This document shows, in pieces, positions 5,551 to 13,230 of a stretch of 14,330 nt of DNA. Source of the DNA: an uncultured Bacteroidota bacterium (lineage in GTDB: Bacteria; Bacteroidota; Bacteroidia; NS11-12g; UBA955). The stretch's first letter is position 1; every line of letters begins with the position of its first letter. Where the stretch lies: contig CAIRMY010000296.1 in the NCBI GenBank assembly GCA_903879775.1, positions 1 to 14,330 of the forward strand, given 5' to 3'. The translations under genes and the position numbers were made by a program. The notes under the pieces were generated by a model, which was given only the letters and a program-made list of their open reading frames with translations, did not search any database and was not told the DNA's origin.

Positions 5551-7932
5551 ATGAAGTCAAAATTATTTTCAATTCTACTTGCTTTTTTATTCATAACCTC
5601 TGGATATGGGCAAAGTAAAGTCAGTATATCTGGTTATATAAGAGAACGCTCTAGTGGAGAAATGCTGGGTGGCGCAACAATTTTAATTCAACCCGCAAAT
5701 GCTGTTACTTATTCAAATTCATATGGATTTTATTCTTTAACAATTCAAAGAAAACAAACGCAGAAAATTTTTGTAAATGTTCCAGGATTCTATCTTGATA
5801 GTTTAATTTGGAATGCAGAGCGTGATACATTTGTTTCTTTCGGTTTAACAATGATGCCAAGCAATGATGAAATCGAAAAAATCGATGGAGTCAATATTGT
5901 TTCTAAGAAATCTACTTTCGCCGATAAAGTAGAAATGAGTAAAATTGATATTCCTGTGAATCAAATCAAGGATATTCCTGCACTTTTTGGTGAAAAAGAT
6001 GTACTTAAGGTAATTCAATTATTGCCCGGAGTTCAGAAGGGTGGAGAAGGTCAAAGTGGTATTTATGTAAGAGGCGGTGGACCAGATCAAAATTTATTGA
6101 TTCTCGATGAAGCCACCGTTTACAATGCATCGCATTTGTTTGGTTTTTTCTCGGTCTTTAATGGCGATGCTTTAAGGTCGGTTGAGTTAACAAAAGGAGG
6201 ATTTCCTGCAAGATATGGCGGTCGTTTATCAAGTGTGATCGATCTCAATATGAAAGAAGGGAATAATCAAAAATATACAGGTGAAGTTGGTGTTGGACTT
6301 ATTAGCTCACGATTTACATTCGAAGGCCCAATTAAAAAGGGCAAAAGTTCATTTATGATTTCAGGTCGCAGAACATATATTGATTTATTAGTACAACCAA
6401 TTATTTACGCTCAAACAGGAGGAAATGGGGGGTATTATTTCTATGATATGAATGCGAAATTCAATTATATATTGTCTGAAAGAGATAAATTTTACCTTAG
6501 TGGATATTTTGGAAGAGATAATTTTTATGCTTCTAATAAAACAGGAACTTCGACAAGTGATTTTGGTTTTGGTTGGGGAAATAGAACGTTAACCGGTAGA
6601 TGGAATCACCAATTTAACAATCAGTTGTTTTCAAATTTATCGGTAATTTATAGCCATTACGATTTATCGATTGATGCAGTTGAAACGAACGGTTCAGATA
6701 AGTTCAGCCTTGGCTATGTGAGTGATATCAATGATTACGGTCTGAAATATGATTTTGATTGGCGACCAAATCCGAATCATTTGGTTCGATATGGTTTTTC
6801 GGCAATCAATCACCAATTTAATCCCAGTGCAGTTGTGGTTGCAGCAGGCAATGAAGAATTACTCAACAAAACAGTAGACATCATCAGAACCAATGAAATT
6901 GGTGTATACATTGAAGATCAAATTAAATTCACCGATTGGAAGTTTTTACCTGGTTTGCGCTTGAGTCAGTATTCAGTTGATAAAATGACAGTTTTAAATC
7001 CTGAACCACGATTTTCAGCTTCATATAATTGGTCGAAATCTTTTTCAATCAAAGGTTCGTATGCTATGATGAATCAGTACATTCACTTATTGAGTAATTC
7101 GGGAATAGGCTTACCAACCGATTTATGGATTCCTGCAACTGAAAAGTTAAAGCCTATGAATAGTGAACAAATTGCATTTGGTGTGGCTAAAGATTTCAAA
7201 GGCGGTTATAGCTTGAGTTTTGAATATTACAACAAGAAAATGACCAATATTGTGCAGTACAAAGACGGAGCTTCATTTTTATTACAAGACAATTTGGATC
7301 CAAATGTTCCTTCTGACTCCAAAAGTTGGGAGTCTCAAGTTACTTCTGGTAATGGAAAGTCTCAAGGCTGTGAGTTGTTTCTCCAAAAACAAATTGGAAA
7401 ATTAAGTGGCTGGATTGGTTATACATTAAGTTGGACAATTTTACAATTTGATGAATTAAATGGTGGGAACCCATTTTACGCAAAATATGACCGACGTCAT
7501 GATGCCTCGGTGGTGGCAATTTATAAAATAGATAAAAATTTTAGCCTAGCGGCGACTTGGGTTTATGGAACAGGAAACGCAATTACAATGCCTCAGGGTA
7601 CTGTAAACGCTTCGGCGCACCAACTGCAGAAGATTCCTTATTTATGGGATCCCAATTTTGGAGGAATTAATAACAATTTAGATTATGGAAGCCGCAATGA
7701 TTTTAGAATGGAAGCATACCACAGGTTAGATTTAAGTTTTAAATTCATGAAAGAAAAGGAACGAGGAACTCAAACTTGGGAATTGAGTGTATACAATGCT
7801 TACTCAAGAGCAAATCCTTTTTTCTATTATGGTTCATTGGATTATGTGGATGGTAAGAATGTCCGCACCTTGAAAAAAATAACCCTTTTCCCTATTATCC
7901 CATCAATTAGTTGGTCATTTAAATTTAAATAA
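5551..7932 (+). CDS. TonB-dependent outer-membrane receptor with carboxypeptidase-regulatory-like domain
   Basis: This is an outer-membrane active transporter of about 793 residues. From ATG 5551 the order is as follows. A signal peptide (MKSKLFSILLAFLFITSGYGQ) comes first, then a CarboxypepD-regulatory-like domain (about 22-105, VSISGYIRE...GGATI...YGFYSLTI). The plug comes next (about 140-235) with DVLKVIQLLPGVQ, GIYVRGGGPDQNLLILDE and the highly typical GGFPARYGGRLSSVIDL. A long beta-barrel, rich in alternating aromatic residues, runs to the C-terminus (WSFKFK). An in-frame ATG at 5539 adds only MVHF before the signal peptide and lies too close to the -7 element, so I rejected it. The next gene, a DUF4249 lipoprotein, starts one base after its stop. 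This pairing is common in Bacteroidota and suggests a two-component surface uptake unit analogous to SusC/SusD. The substrate cannot be read from sequence, and no regulator or hydrolase is adjacent. Confidence 0.92.
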   Translation: MKSKLFSILLAFLFITSGYGQSKVSISGYIRERSSGEMLGGATILIQPANAVTYSNSYGFYSLTIQRKQTQKIFVNVPGFYLDSLIWNAERDTFVSFGLTMMPSNDEIEKIDGVNIVSKKSTFADKVEMSKIDIPVNQIKDIPALFGEKDVLKVIQLLPGVQKGGEGQSGIYVRGGGPDQNLLILDEATVYNASHLFGFFSVFNGDALRSVELTKGGFPARYGGRLSSVIDLNMKEGNNQKYTGEVGVGLISSRFTFEGPIKKGKSSFMISGRRTYIDLLVQPIIYAQTGGNGGYYFYDMNAKFNYILSERDKFYLSGYFGRDNFYASNKTGTSTSDFGFGWGNRTLTGRWNHQFNNQLFSNLSVIYSHYDLSIDAVETNGSDKFSLGYVSDINDYGLKYDFDWRPNPNHLVRYGFSAINHQFNPSAVVVAAGNEELLNKTVDIIRTNEIGVYIEDQIKFTDWKFLPGLRLSQYSVDKMTVLNPEPRFSASYNWSKSFSIKGSYAMMNQYIHLLSNSGIGLPTDLWIPATEKLKPMNSEQIAFGVAKDFKGGYSLSFEYYNKKMTNIVQYKDGASFLLQDNLDPNVPSDSKSWESQVTSGNGKSQGCELFLQKQIGKLSGWIGYTLSWTILQFDELNGGNPFYAKYDRRHDASVVAIYKIDKNFSLAATWVYGTGNAITMPQGTVNASAHQLQKIPYLWDPNFGGINNNLDYGSRNDFRMEAYHRLDLSFKFMKEKERGTQTWELSVYNAYSRANPFFYYGSLDYVDGKNVRTLKKITLFPIIPSISWSFKFK

Positions 7933-7933
7933 G

Positions 7934-8848
7934 ATGAGAAATATATTAAAAATATTGAGTTTGATCTATGTTCTGGTAGTGGTTACTGGTTGTGAAACTG
8001 ACACAGATGTGGAACCTCCAAAGTTTGTTAAAAAACCATCTATCAATTGTTTTCTATGTCCAGAAGATCAAAATATCTATGCCGAATTATGTTATACAAG
8101 TCCATATTTTGGTGTCTTGCCAGATACAGATGACTATATTTTGGATGCGAATGTTAAATTGTTTGATTTGACAGAATCTGATTCAGCGGTTCTTTTTTTA
8201 TCTAATTCATCAGGGGTTTATAAAACCACTCAAAATCAGATTAAAATAAAAGAAAATCATCAATATGAATTGGTTGTAGAAACGTCAGATGGAAAAGTTC
8301 ACAAAGCCCAAAGCATTGTTCCACCCAAATTAGATTTGAGTCAAGTTAAATTCACCTATTTGAAAGTAGGTGCTCCTATTCTTGATTCTAATGGTCGGGG
8401 TGGCGGTGGACCAGGTGGAACATACGAAAAAAATCCTTTTACAGTTGAATTTTACTATACAGGAGCGCTGAGTAAAGATTTCTTCATTAATCCTCAGTTT
8501 GAAGCAGAAATGATCAATAAAAGCAAACAAATTATTCCTGTTGAAATGATGGGAAGAGGCAAAGAAGATTTTTATCAAGGAACTGCGGAAAATTCAATCC
8601 GTGTGTATTCAAATCGAGAATTTAATAGTGGGTTTGGAATCGATGGTCCGTTTGAAGTAAATTCAATTGGAGGAACATTATATTCAGTGGATTTGGCGTA
8701 TCGAAATTTTTATATTTCTCAAGGGAATGCAAATTACTCAGATAACATTTTTAATGAGCCCTTGATGATGATTTCGAATTGGTCGAAAGATGCAATTGGA
8801 TTTTTTGGATCTTATAATTTTGTAACTGGTGAAGTTTACAGGAAGTAA
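7934..8848 (+). CDS. DUF4249 domain lipoprotein, partner of the TonB-dependent receptor
   Basis: This 304-residue exported lipoprotein has a type II signal peptide with hydrophobic core ILSLIYVLVVV and lipobox V-T-G-C (Cys20). It is followed by the acidic run ETDTDVE. The layout (EPPKFVKKPSINCFLCPED near the start, repeated short beta-strand patterns such as YELVVETSDGKVHKAQSIVPP at 111-131, and Gly-rich GRGGGGPGG at about 154-162) fits DUF4249, a family of unknown function encoded next to TonB-dependent receptors. It is probably located at the outer membrane, perhaps as a ligand-binding lid or accessory. It starts one base after the receptor stop and has no promoter of its own that I can see. 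It ends ten bases from the stop of the convergent arginase-like gene. The function is inferred from context only. Confidence 0.8.
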   Translation: MRNILKILSLIYVLVVVTGCETDTDVEPPKFVKKPSINCFLCPEDQNIYAELCYTSPYFGVLPDTDDYILDANVKLFDLTESDSAVLFLSNSSGVYKTTQNQIKIKENHQYELVVETSDGKVHKAQSIVPPKLDLSQVKFTYLKVGAPILDSNGRGGGGPGGTYEKNPFTVEFYYTGALSKDFFINPQFEAEMINKSKQIIPVEMMGRGKEDFYQGTAENSIRVYSNREFNSGFGIDGPFEVNSIGGTLYSVDLAYRNFYISQGNANYSDNIFNEPLMMISNWSKDAIGFFGSYNFVTGEVYRK

Positions 8849-8853
8849 ACTTT
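8831..8853. terminator. Weak hairpin between convergent genes (possible bidirectional terminator)
   Basis: AAGTTTAC and GTAAACTT form an 8-bp stem with a 5-base loop across the stop codon of the DUF4249 gene. A further G-T pair is possible and a short T-run follows. The stem is A/T-rich and the tract is short, so it is a weak candidate. It is the only hairpin I see in the ten-base gap region. Confidence 0.35.
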
Positions 8854-8858
8854 GCAAA

Positions 8859-9947
8859 TTACATTAATCGTTGGTAAGCGCGCCACCATCGGTCGGGCAT
8901 TTCATCATTGCAAACCATTTCATAATCTCTATATGAACAACCAATAAAGAATGTTTTGCTTTCGTATGGGTGAGGAATTTCCATCCACCAACGGTTGCTC
9001 TTTCTGCTTTTATAAAACGTTATTTCGTGACCAGTTGCATTAAGTTTATTTCTAAAGATTAGAAAATCTGGATGGTTGGGTTCTGGATGGTCATAAAATC
9101 TAGATTTAACACCTTCAATAAAATACCAAATCATCTGAGCCAGTAATTGATGTGAGTTAGGGTCTAAATTGGTTTCGTCTAATCCATAAAAAAAAGCAGA
9201 GCTTAATTTATTTGAAACACCTGCATATCTTGCAATTCTAGCTGCTTCTTCGGCATATAATCCATTGGGTGATTTGTTCGAAGTTCCTGGTGCATCAGAG
9301 AGTCGCAATGCATTTAAATCGAACATCAATAAATGAGAACTTCTAAGAATAGGTTCAGTTTCTTCAATGTAAGAGCGAACCTCACCCAAACGGTGATTTT
9401 CGAAATACATTTTTTCCAACATCGTAGAAGTATTTTCTGTAATGTTATATGATTGTGTGGCAACAAAATCTATATTGAACAAATTAGAAGGTTTATCCAC
9501 TAAAATTTGGCGCAAAGGTGTGCCTTCTTCAAAATCAATTGAGGGAGTCACATTCACAATTTCAACAGCTTCTTTGTGTTGGCGATAAGCTTTGTAATGT
9601 CCAAATGTACTGTGAATATTTCCACCAATGATGAGCACAATAATATTTGCGTTGAGCAGTTCTCCAATAGATTCGCTCATTGCAAATTGACGTTGCTTTT
9701 CATCGGCAGTTTCAACTAAATTTCCGAGGTCTGCAATTTCTATATTCCCAAATCTCCAGGTAAGTTGATAAAAATACTTTCTAAATAAATTTGCTGATTC
9801 GCTTAGCCCAATGATTGCAATTTGTGTTTTCTTAAGCTTTGGGAATGAACTTGCGTTCACTTTTAACTTCCCTCCAACAAATTGGGTATTCCCTTTGTAA
9901 GGAGCCCAGTAGGTTTCAGGAACAGGGGTAAAAAAATCGTTCATCAT
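8859..9947 (-). CDS. Arginase/formimidoylglutamase-fold protein with degraded metal sites
   Basis: This 362-residue cytoplasmic protein is of the Bacteroidota branch of the ureohydrolase family, usually labelled formimidoylglutamase or arginase. Recognisable pieces are VLIIGGNIHSTFGHYKAY (104-121, in place of GGDHS...), NVTPSID (132-138, in place of DAHxD) and MFDLNALRLSDAPG (208-221, in place of SxDxDxxDP...PG). There is also a family-specific C-terminal region including SPNGLYAEEAARIARYAGV, QMIWYFIEGV and FYKSRKSNRWWMEIP. The binuclear Mn site needs a His and several Asp residues from these motifs. Here most are missing: GGNIHS, only the last Asp of the second motif, and DLN instead of DxD. 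The catalytic label is therefore doubtful. The frame is open to a TTG at 10058, but ATG 9947 (or the next codon, 9944) gives the family-like start MMNDFFTPVPE. It has its own transcript, divergent from the oxidoreductase. Confidence 0.78.
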   Translation of the reverse strand: MMNDFFTPVPETYWAPYKGNTQFVGGKLKVNASSFPKLKKTQIAIIGLSESANLFRKYFYQLTWRFGNIEIADLGNLVETADEKQRQFAMSESIGELLNANIIVLIIGGNIHSTFGHYKAYRQHKEAVEIVNVTPSIDFEEGTPLRQILVDKPSNLFNIDFVATQSYNITENTSTMLEKMYFENHRLGEVRSYIEETEPILRSSHLLMFDLNALRLSDAPGTSNKSPNGLYAEEAARIARYAGVSNKLSSAFFYGLDETNLDPNSHQLLAQMIWYFIEGVKSRFYDHPEPNHPDFLIFRNKLNATGHEITFYKSRKSNRWWMEIPHPYESKTFFIGCSYRDYEMVCNDEMPDRWWRAYQRLM

Positions 9948-9956
9948 TAGAAGTTG

Positions 9957-9964
9957 CAAATTCG
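9957..9964 (-). promoter_or_regulatory. Weak -7-like site (CGAATTTG) for the arginase-like gene
   Basis: Only the TTTG half of TAnnTTTG is matched, but it is followed by CAA and then by ATG after six more bases. This is nearly the same arrangement as at the oxidoreductase and lamin-tail genes. It is supported mainly by that analogy. Confidence 0.25.
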
Positions 9965-10108
9965 TTATGATTCTTCGATTAATTTTTTTGTTTAATGCAC
10001 ATGTCTTTTTTATTGGAAAAACATTGACTTGTTGAACGAATTCGAGAGAAACGCTCAACCCAATTGATGTTTCTATCGATATATTAACAAAACCTCGAAA
10101 AATGGATG

Positions 10109-10116
10109 TAATTTTG
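10109..10116 (+). promoter_or_regulatory. Candidate -7 element (TAATTTTG) of the PaaE-type oxidoreductase promoter
   Basis: This is an exact TAnnTTTG match followed by CAA. The element ends nine bases before ATG 10125, so the 5' leader should be only a few bases long. No clear -33 TTG is seen upstream. Confidence 0.5.
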
Positions 10117-10124
10117 CAACAATA

Positions 10125-11201
10125 ATGAGTGAAGGTTTTTTTCCATTGGTTGTAAAAAAAGCAGTTAAAGAAACTGCAGATGCAACTACTTTTTATTTTG
10201 GTATCCCAGAAAATTTAAAGGATACATTTGCATATAAAGCAGGTCAATATTTAACATTTGAAATAGAAATCGGCGGAGAAAAAGTAAGAAGATCCTATTC
10301 TTTGTGTACATTTCCTGAGATAGATTCAGACCCAGCTGTAACTGTTAAACTTGTAGAAAATGGTAAAATGAGTACCTTTTTCAATACTTCAGTGAAAGAA
10401 GGCGATACGCTTCAAGTGATGCCTCCAATGGGCAAATTTGTGGTGAACTCAGATCCCTCAAAAGCAAATAATTTTGTATTGTTTGGTGGCGGAAGTGGAA
10501 TTACACCATTAATGGGAATTTCTAAGCAGGTCTTAAATACTGAACAAAATAGCAATGTTACATTGGTTTATGCCAATAGAAATCCTGATTCTGTTATTTT
10601 CAAACAAGTCTTGGCTGATATGGAAAAAACTTATGGTTCAAGATTTAAAGTAATCCATTCTTATGATTCTGCTCCATTTACATGGTTTGGATTGAAAGGA
10701 ATGTTAACCACAGACAAAATTGAAAACATAGTGAAGCAAAAAATTGGTGGTTCATACGATCAATATCATTATTTCACTTGTGGTCCTGGCCCAATGATGG
10801 AAGTTGTGAAAAGCGGGTTGGCTCAAATTGGTGTTCCAAATGATCAAATTTCGATAGAGTGGTTTTCAGCGCCTACGAGCACCGCTCCTAAAGTTGAGGA
10901 ATCTCCTGCAGATGAAGCTTTCTCAGGAACGGCAAACATTACCATGAAAGTCTATGGCAAAACACATACGATTCAATGCGATTCAAATACAACAGTATTG
11001 AATGCTGCAATGAAACAAGGAATTGATCCACCTTATAGCTGTACAGTTGGTGTTTGTACTACTTGTAGAGCTAAAGTTTCTAAAGGACATTTGCACATGT
11101 TGGAAAGAGAAGGTTTGAGCGATAAAGAAATCGAACAAGGTTATGTATTGACATGTCAATCTGTTCCAAGAAGTAACGAAATTGAATTGAGCTACGAATA
11201 A
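10125..11201 (+). CDS. Flavin/2Fe-2S NAD(P)H oxidoreductase, PaaE type
   Basis: This 358-residue cytoplasmic electron-transfer protein passes electrons from NAD(P)H through flavin to a 2Fe-2S centre. The domains are a ferredoxin-reductase-type FAD domain with RRSYSL (55-60) and an NAD(P)-binding domain with FGGGSGITPLMG (120-131) and FTCGPGPMM (217-225). An acidic/Ala-rich linker (about 250-270) follows, then a C-terminal plant-type ferredoxin domain with cysteines 306, 311, 314 and 344 (C-x4-C-x2-C-x29-C), all present. This is the architecture of PaaE, the reductase of phenylacetyl-CoA epoxidase, and of related oxygenase reductases. No epoxidase or oxygenase gene is in the window, so the partner is unknown and I give no symbol. 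The start is ATG 10125. The gene is single and ends before a strong terminator. Confidence 0.88.
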   Translation: MSEGFFPLVVKKAVKETADATTFYFGIPENLKDTFAYKAGQYLTFEIEIGGEKVRRSYSLCTFPEIDSDPAVTVKLVENGKMSTFFNTSVKEGDTLQVMPPMGKFVVNSDPSKANNFVLFGGGSGITPLMGISKQVLNTEQNSNVTLVYANRNPDSVIFKQVLADMEKTYGSRFKVIHSYDSAPFTWFGLKGMLTTDKIENIVKQKIGGSYDQYHYFTCGPGPMMEVVKSGLAQIGVPNDQISIEWFSAPTSTAPKVEESPADEAFSGTANITMKVYGKTHTIQCDSNTTVLNAAMKQGIDPPYSCTVGVCTTCRAKVSKGHLHMLEREGLSDKEIEQGYVLTCQSVPRSNEIELSYE

Positions 11202-11220
11202 TATCTATTCGTTCATGTAT

Positions 11221-11255
11221 AAAAAACCCCTTAAAGATTTCTTTAAGGGGTTTTT
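11221..11255. terminator. Strong bidirectional intrinsic terminator
   Basis: A 15-bp perfect stem, AAAAACCCCTTAAAG with CTTTAAGGGGTTTTT, has a four-base loop (ATTT) and T-runs on either strand. It lies between the convergent oxidoreductase (stop at 11201) and RluD-type gene (stop at 11258) and should serve both. Confidence 0.9.
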
Positions 11256-11257
11256 GT

Positions 11258-12313
11258 TTAATCTCTTTGTAACTCGCCAAGATTGGCTTTTACATACACT
11301 CTTAGTTTGTCGAGAACCGTCTGGAAATCCTGAGGTATTTCACTATTGAAGAACACATATTCTCTTGTGGTTGGATGAATGAATCCCAATTCTTTGGCAT
11401 GCAGCGCCTGACGAGGCATGATTGTAAAACAGTTTTGAATGAAATTTTTGAATTTTGGCAGCGATGTGCCTTTTCTAATTTCGCAACCTCCATACATTTC
11501 ATCGGAAAGTAATGGATGTCCCATCGCCGAAAAATGAGCTCTTATTTGATGGGTTCTGCCGGTTTCCAACACACATTCTACCAAAGTTAAAAAATAAAAT
11601 TTCTCAATGATTTTATAATGCGTAATGGCTTCTTTACCCATCTCTGGGTCGGTGTAATGTTTCGATTTGCGGCGGTCGGCGGGATCTCTGTTCAAATACC
11701 CTCTTATGGTGCCTTTTTCTTCTTTGGGTTCGCCCCAAACCAAGGCGTAATATTTACGATCAATACTATGATCAAAAAATTGCTTTCCTAAAAAACTAAG
11801 AGCAAACTCATTCTTGCCAACTACAAGTAAACCTGTTGTGTCTTTGTCTATTCTATGAACAAGTCCAGGCCTATGGTTTTCGTTTTGTTGGGGTAAATTT
11901 CCGAAATGGTAAACCAATGCATTCACAAGTGTTCCCGAATAGTTGTTGCAGCCGGGGTGCACCACCATTCCGGCTTCTTTATTGATAATGAGAATATCAC
12001 TATCTTCATAACAAACATTTAGAGGAATGTTTTCAGGATAAACCTCTGTATCACGAGGTGGCTCTGACATCACCACACGAATATTGTCTAATCCTCTAAC
12101 TTTATAATTACTCTTTATAACCTTGTCGTTTACCAAAACGCTACCAGCTTCAATACCAGCTTGTATTTTCGATCGGCTTGCATTTGCAATTCTATGCATG
12201 AGCCATTTGTCGATGCGCATAGGTTCTTGGCCTTTGTCAACATTAAATGCATAATGTTCAAACCAAGATTCTTCGTTTGGAATTTCTTCTTCGTCTAAAA
12301 TTGGATTATTCAA
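11258..12313 (-). CDS. rluD: RluD-type ribosomal large subunit pseudouridine synthase
   Basis: This is a 351-residue RluA/RluD-family enzyme that converts specific uridines of 23S rRNA to pseudouridine. An S4 RNA-binding domain (about 32-90, MRIDKWLMHRIANASRSKIQ...GSVLVNDKVIKSNYKV) is followed by the catalytic domain. That has NKEAGMVVHPG (111-121) and the active-site motif RPGLVHRIDKDTTGLLVV (148-165), with catalytic Asp156. ETGRTHQIRAHF and HPLLSDEMYGG follow as expected. All motifs are intact. The start is unusual. An in-frame TAA lies four codons upstream, the first in-frame ATG is at residue 32 inside the S4 domain, and the family normally has an N-terminal stretch like ESWFEHYAF before it. 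TTG 12313 is therefore the likely start. The exact target uridine is not certain, and RluD is the best family label. It follows the metallophosphoesterase gene by 35 bases. Confidence 0.9.
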   Translation of the reverse strand: MNNPILDEEEIPNEESWFEHYAFNVDKGQEPMRIDKWLMHRIANASRSKIQAGIEAGSVLVNDKVIKSNYKVRGLDNIRVVMSEPPRDTEVYPENIPLNVCYEDSDILIINKEAGMVVHPGCNNYSGTLVNALVYHFGNLPQQNENHRPGLVHRIDKDTTGLLVVGKNEFALSFLGKQFFDHSIDRKYYALVWGEPKEEKGTIRGYLNRDPADRRKSKHYTDPEMGKEAITHYKIIEKFYFLTLVECVLETGRTHQIRAHFSAMGHPLLSDEMYGGCEIRKGTSLPKFKNFIQNCFTIMPRQALHAKELGFIHPTTREYVFFNSEIPQDFQTVLDKLRVYVKANLGELQRD

Positions 12314-12317
12314 GCTA

Positions 12318-12325
12318 CAAAATTA
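12318..12325 (-). promoter_or_regulatory. Candidate -7 element (TAATTTTG) of the RluD-type gene
   Basis: This is an exact TAnnTTTG match in the 35-base gap upstream of the gene. Its last base is only five bases before the TTG start, so transcription from it would give an essentially leaderless mRNA. Confidence 0.45.
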
Positions 12326-12348
12326 CGCTATAAAGGTGAAATACAGAG

Positions 12349-13230
12349 TTATATTTCGAAAACTAGTTTGCCTAATTGTAGGCCGGCCCATCCAGCTTGG
12401 TTTACAATTACGGTTTTGCCTTTTGAATTTTGTACTTCGGTCGGTTTTTCAAGGAAAGTATGCGTGTGTCCACCTAGAATTGCATCAATTCCATATGTTT
12501 TCTTTGCAAGTTTTAAGTCGTCTATTTTATCATCTTGATATTCATATCCCAAATGAGAAAGTACAAAAACCAAGTCACATTTTTCTTTATTTCTTAAATA
12601 ATTGACTTCATTTTGAACTGGATTTATGGGGTCGTTATAAATAATTCCCTTGTACATATCTTCGGTGAGTAAACCATGTAAATGAATACTCGCGCCAGTA
12701 ATTCCAATTTTTAATCCGCCTTTCTCAATGATTAAGTGCTTTTTAACGATGTTTTTTAAGGATGTCTTTTCAAAATCATAATTGCAATTCACAAGCGGAA
12801 TTGCATTGGTTGACTTTAATTTAGCTAGGTGATCAATTCCTAAATCGAAATCGTGATTTCCTAATGTTCCCGCGTGATATCCCATTTTTTCCATCCATTG
12901 GAGTTCGGGTTTTCCCTCAAAAAAGTTAAAATAGGGCGTTCCTTGGAAAACATCGCCGCAATCGAAGAGCAGCACATTTTCTTCCTCAGAACGGATTTGC
13001 TGAATGAGCCCACCAAGTTGTAAAATTCCACCTTGATTAGGCCAGGTTGGATGTGTACTTGGAAAAGCTTCGAAATGACTGTGGAAATCATTCGTATGGA
13101 GTACACAGATTCTTCTCGTTTTTTTATTTTCGAGGGACAATGGCTTTGCAAATAAGTCAATGTATGGAAGAGTCAATGTTCCTCCTAGAAAAAGTAAGCT
13201 TCTTTTAATAAAACGCCTGCGGTTAGTCAT
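12349..13230 (-). CDS. Tat-exported metallophosphoesterase, catalytic half of a 5'-nucleotidase
   Basis: This 293-residue protein has a twin-arginine signal (NRRRFIKRSLLFLGG, 3-17) and a calcineurin-like metallophosphatase domain of the UshA/5'-nucleotidase family. The visible metal-binding motifs are HTNDFHSHF (45-53; Asp48, His50), FDCGDVFQG (89-97; Asp90), GNHDFDLG (124-131; Asn125, His126), SHLGY and GGHTHTF near the end. The protein stops after this domain. The C-terminal substrate-binding domain that UshA-type enzymes carry on the same chain is missing and is encoded by the gene immediately upstream. The ATG at 13230 lies eight bases inside that gene, so translation is probably coupled. 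The Tat signal implies export of a folded, perhaps metal-loaded enzyme. The substrate is likely a nucleotide or cyclic phosphodiester, inferred from the family only. Confidence 0.9.
   Translation of the reverse strand: MTNRRRFIKRSLLFLGGTLTLPYIDLFAKPLSLENKKTRRICVLHTNDFHSHFEAFPSTHPTWPNQGGILQLGGLIQQIRSEEENVLLFDCGDVFQGTPYFNFFEGKPELQWMEKMGYHAGTLGNHDFDLGIDHLAKLKSTNAIPLVNCNYDFEKTSLKNIVKKHLIIEKGGLKIGITGASIHLHGLLTEDMYKGIIYNDPINPVQNEVNYLRNKEKCDLVFVLSHLGYEYQDDKIDDLKLAKKTYGIDAILGGHTHTFLEKPTEVQNSKGKTVIVNQAGWAGLQLGKLVFEI

Noticed and set aside
9948..10058. 37-residue N-terminal extension of the arginase-like protein from TTG 10058
   Set aside because: The extension has no family resemblance, and two ATGs at 9947/9944 give the expected N-terminus.
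10125..11201. Part of a phenylacetate degradation operon
   Set aside because: No other paa gene flanks it. The neighbours are an arginase-like gene and a pseudouridine synthase, and a terminator follows directly.
12336..12605. 89-codon plus-strand open frame at the 3' end of the metallophosphoesterase gene
   Set aside because: It is antisense to a clear conserved domain, with no promoter element or protein-like motif of its own.
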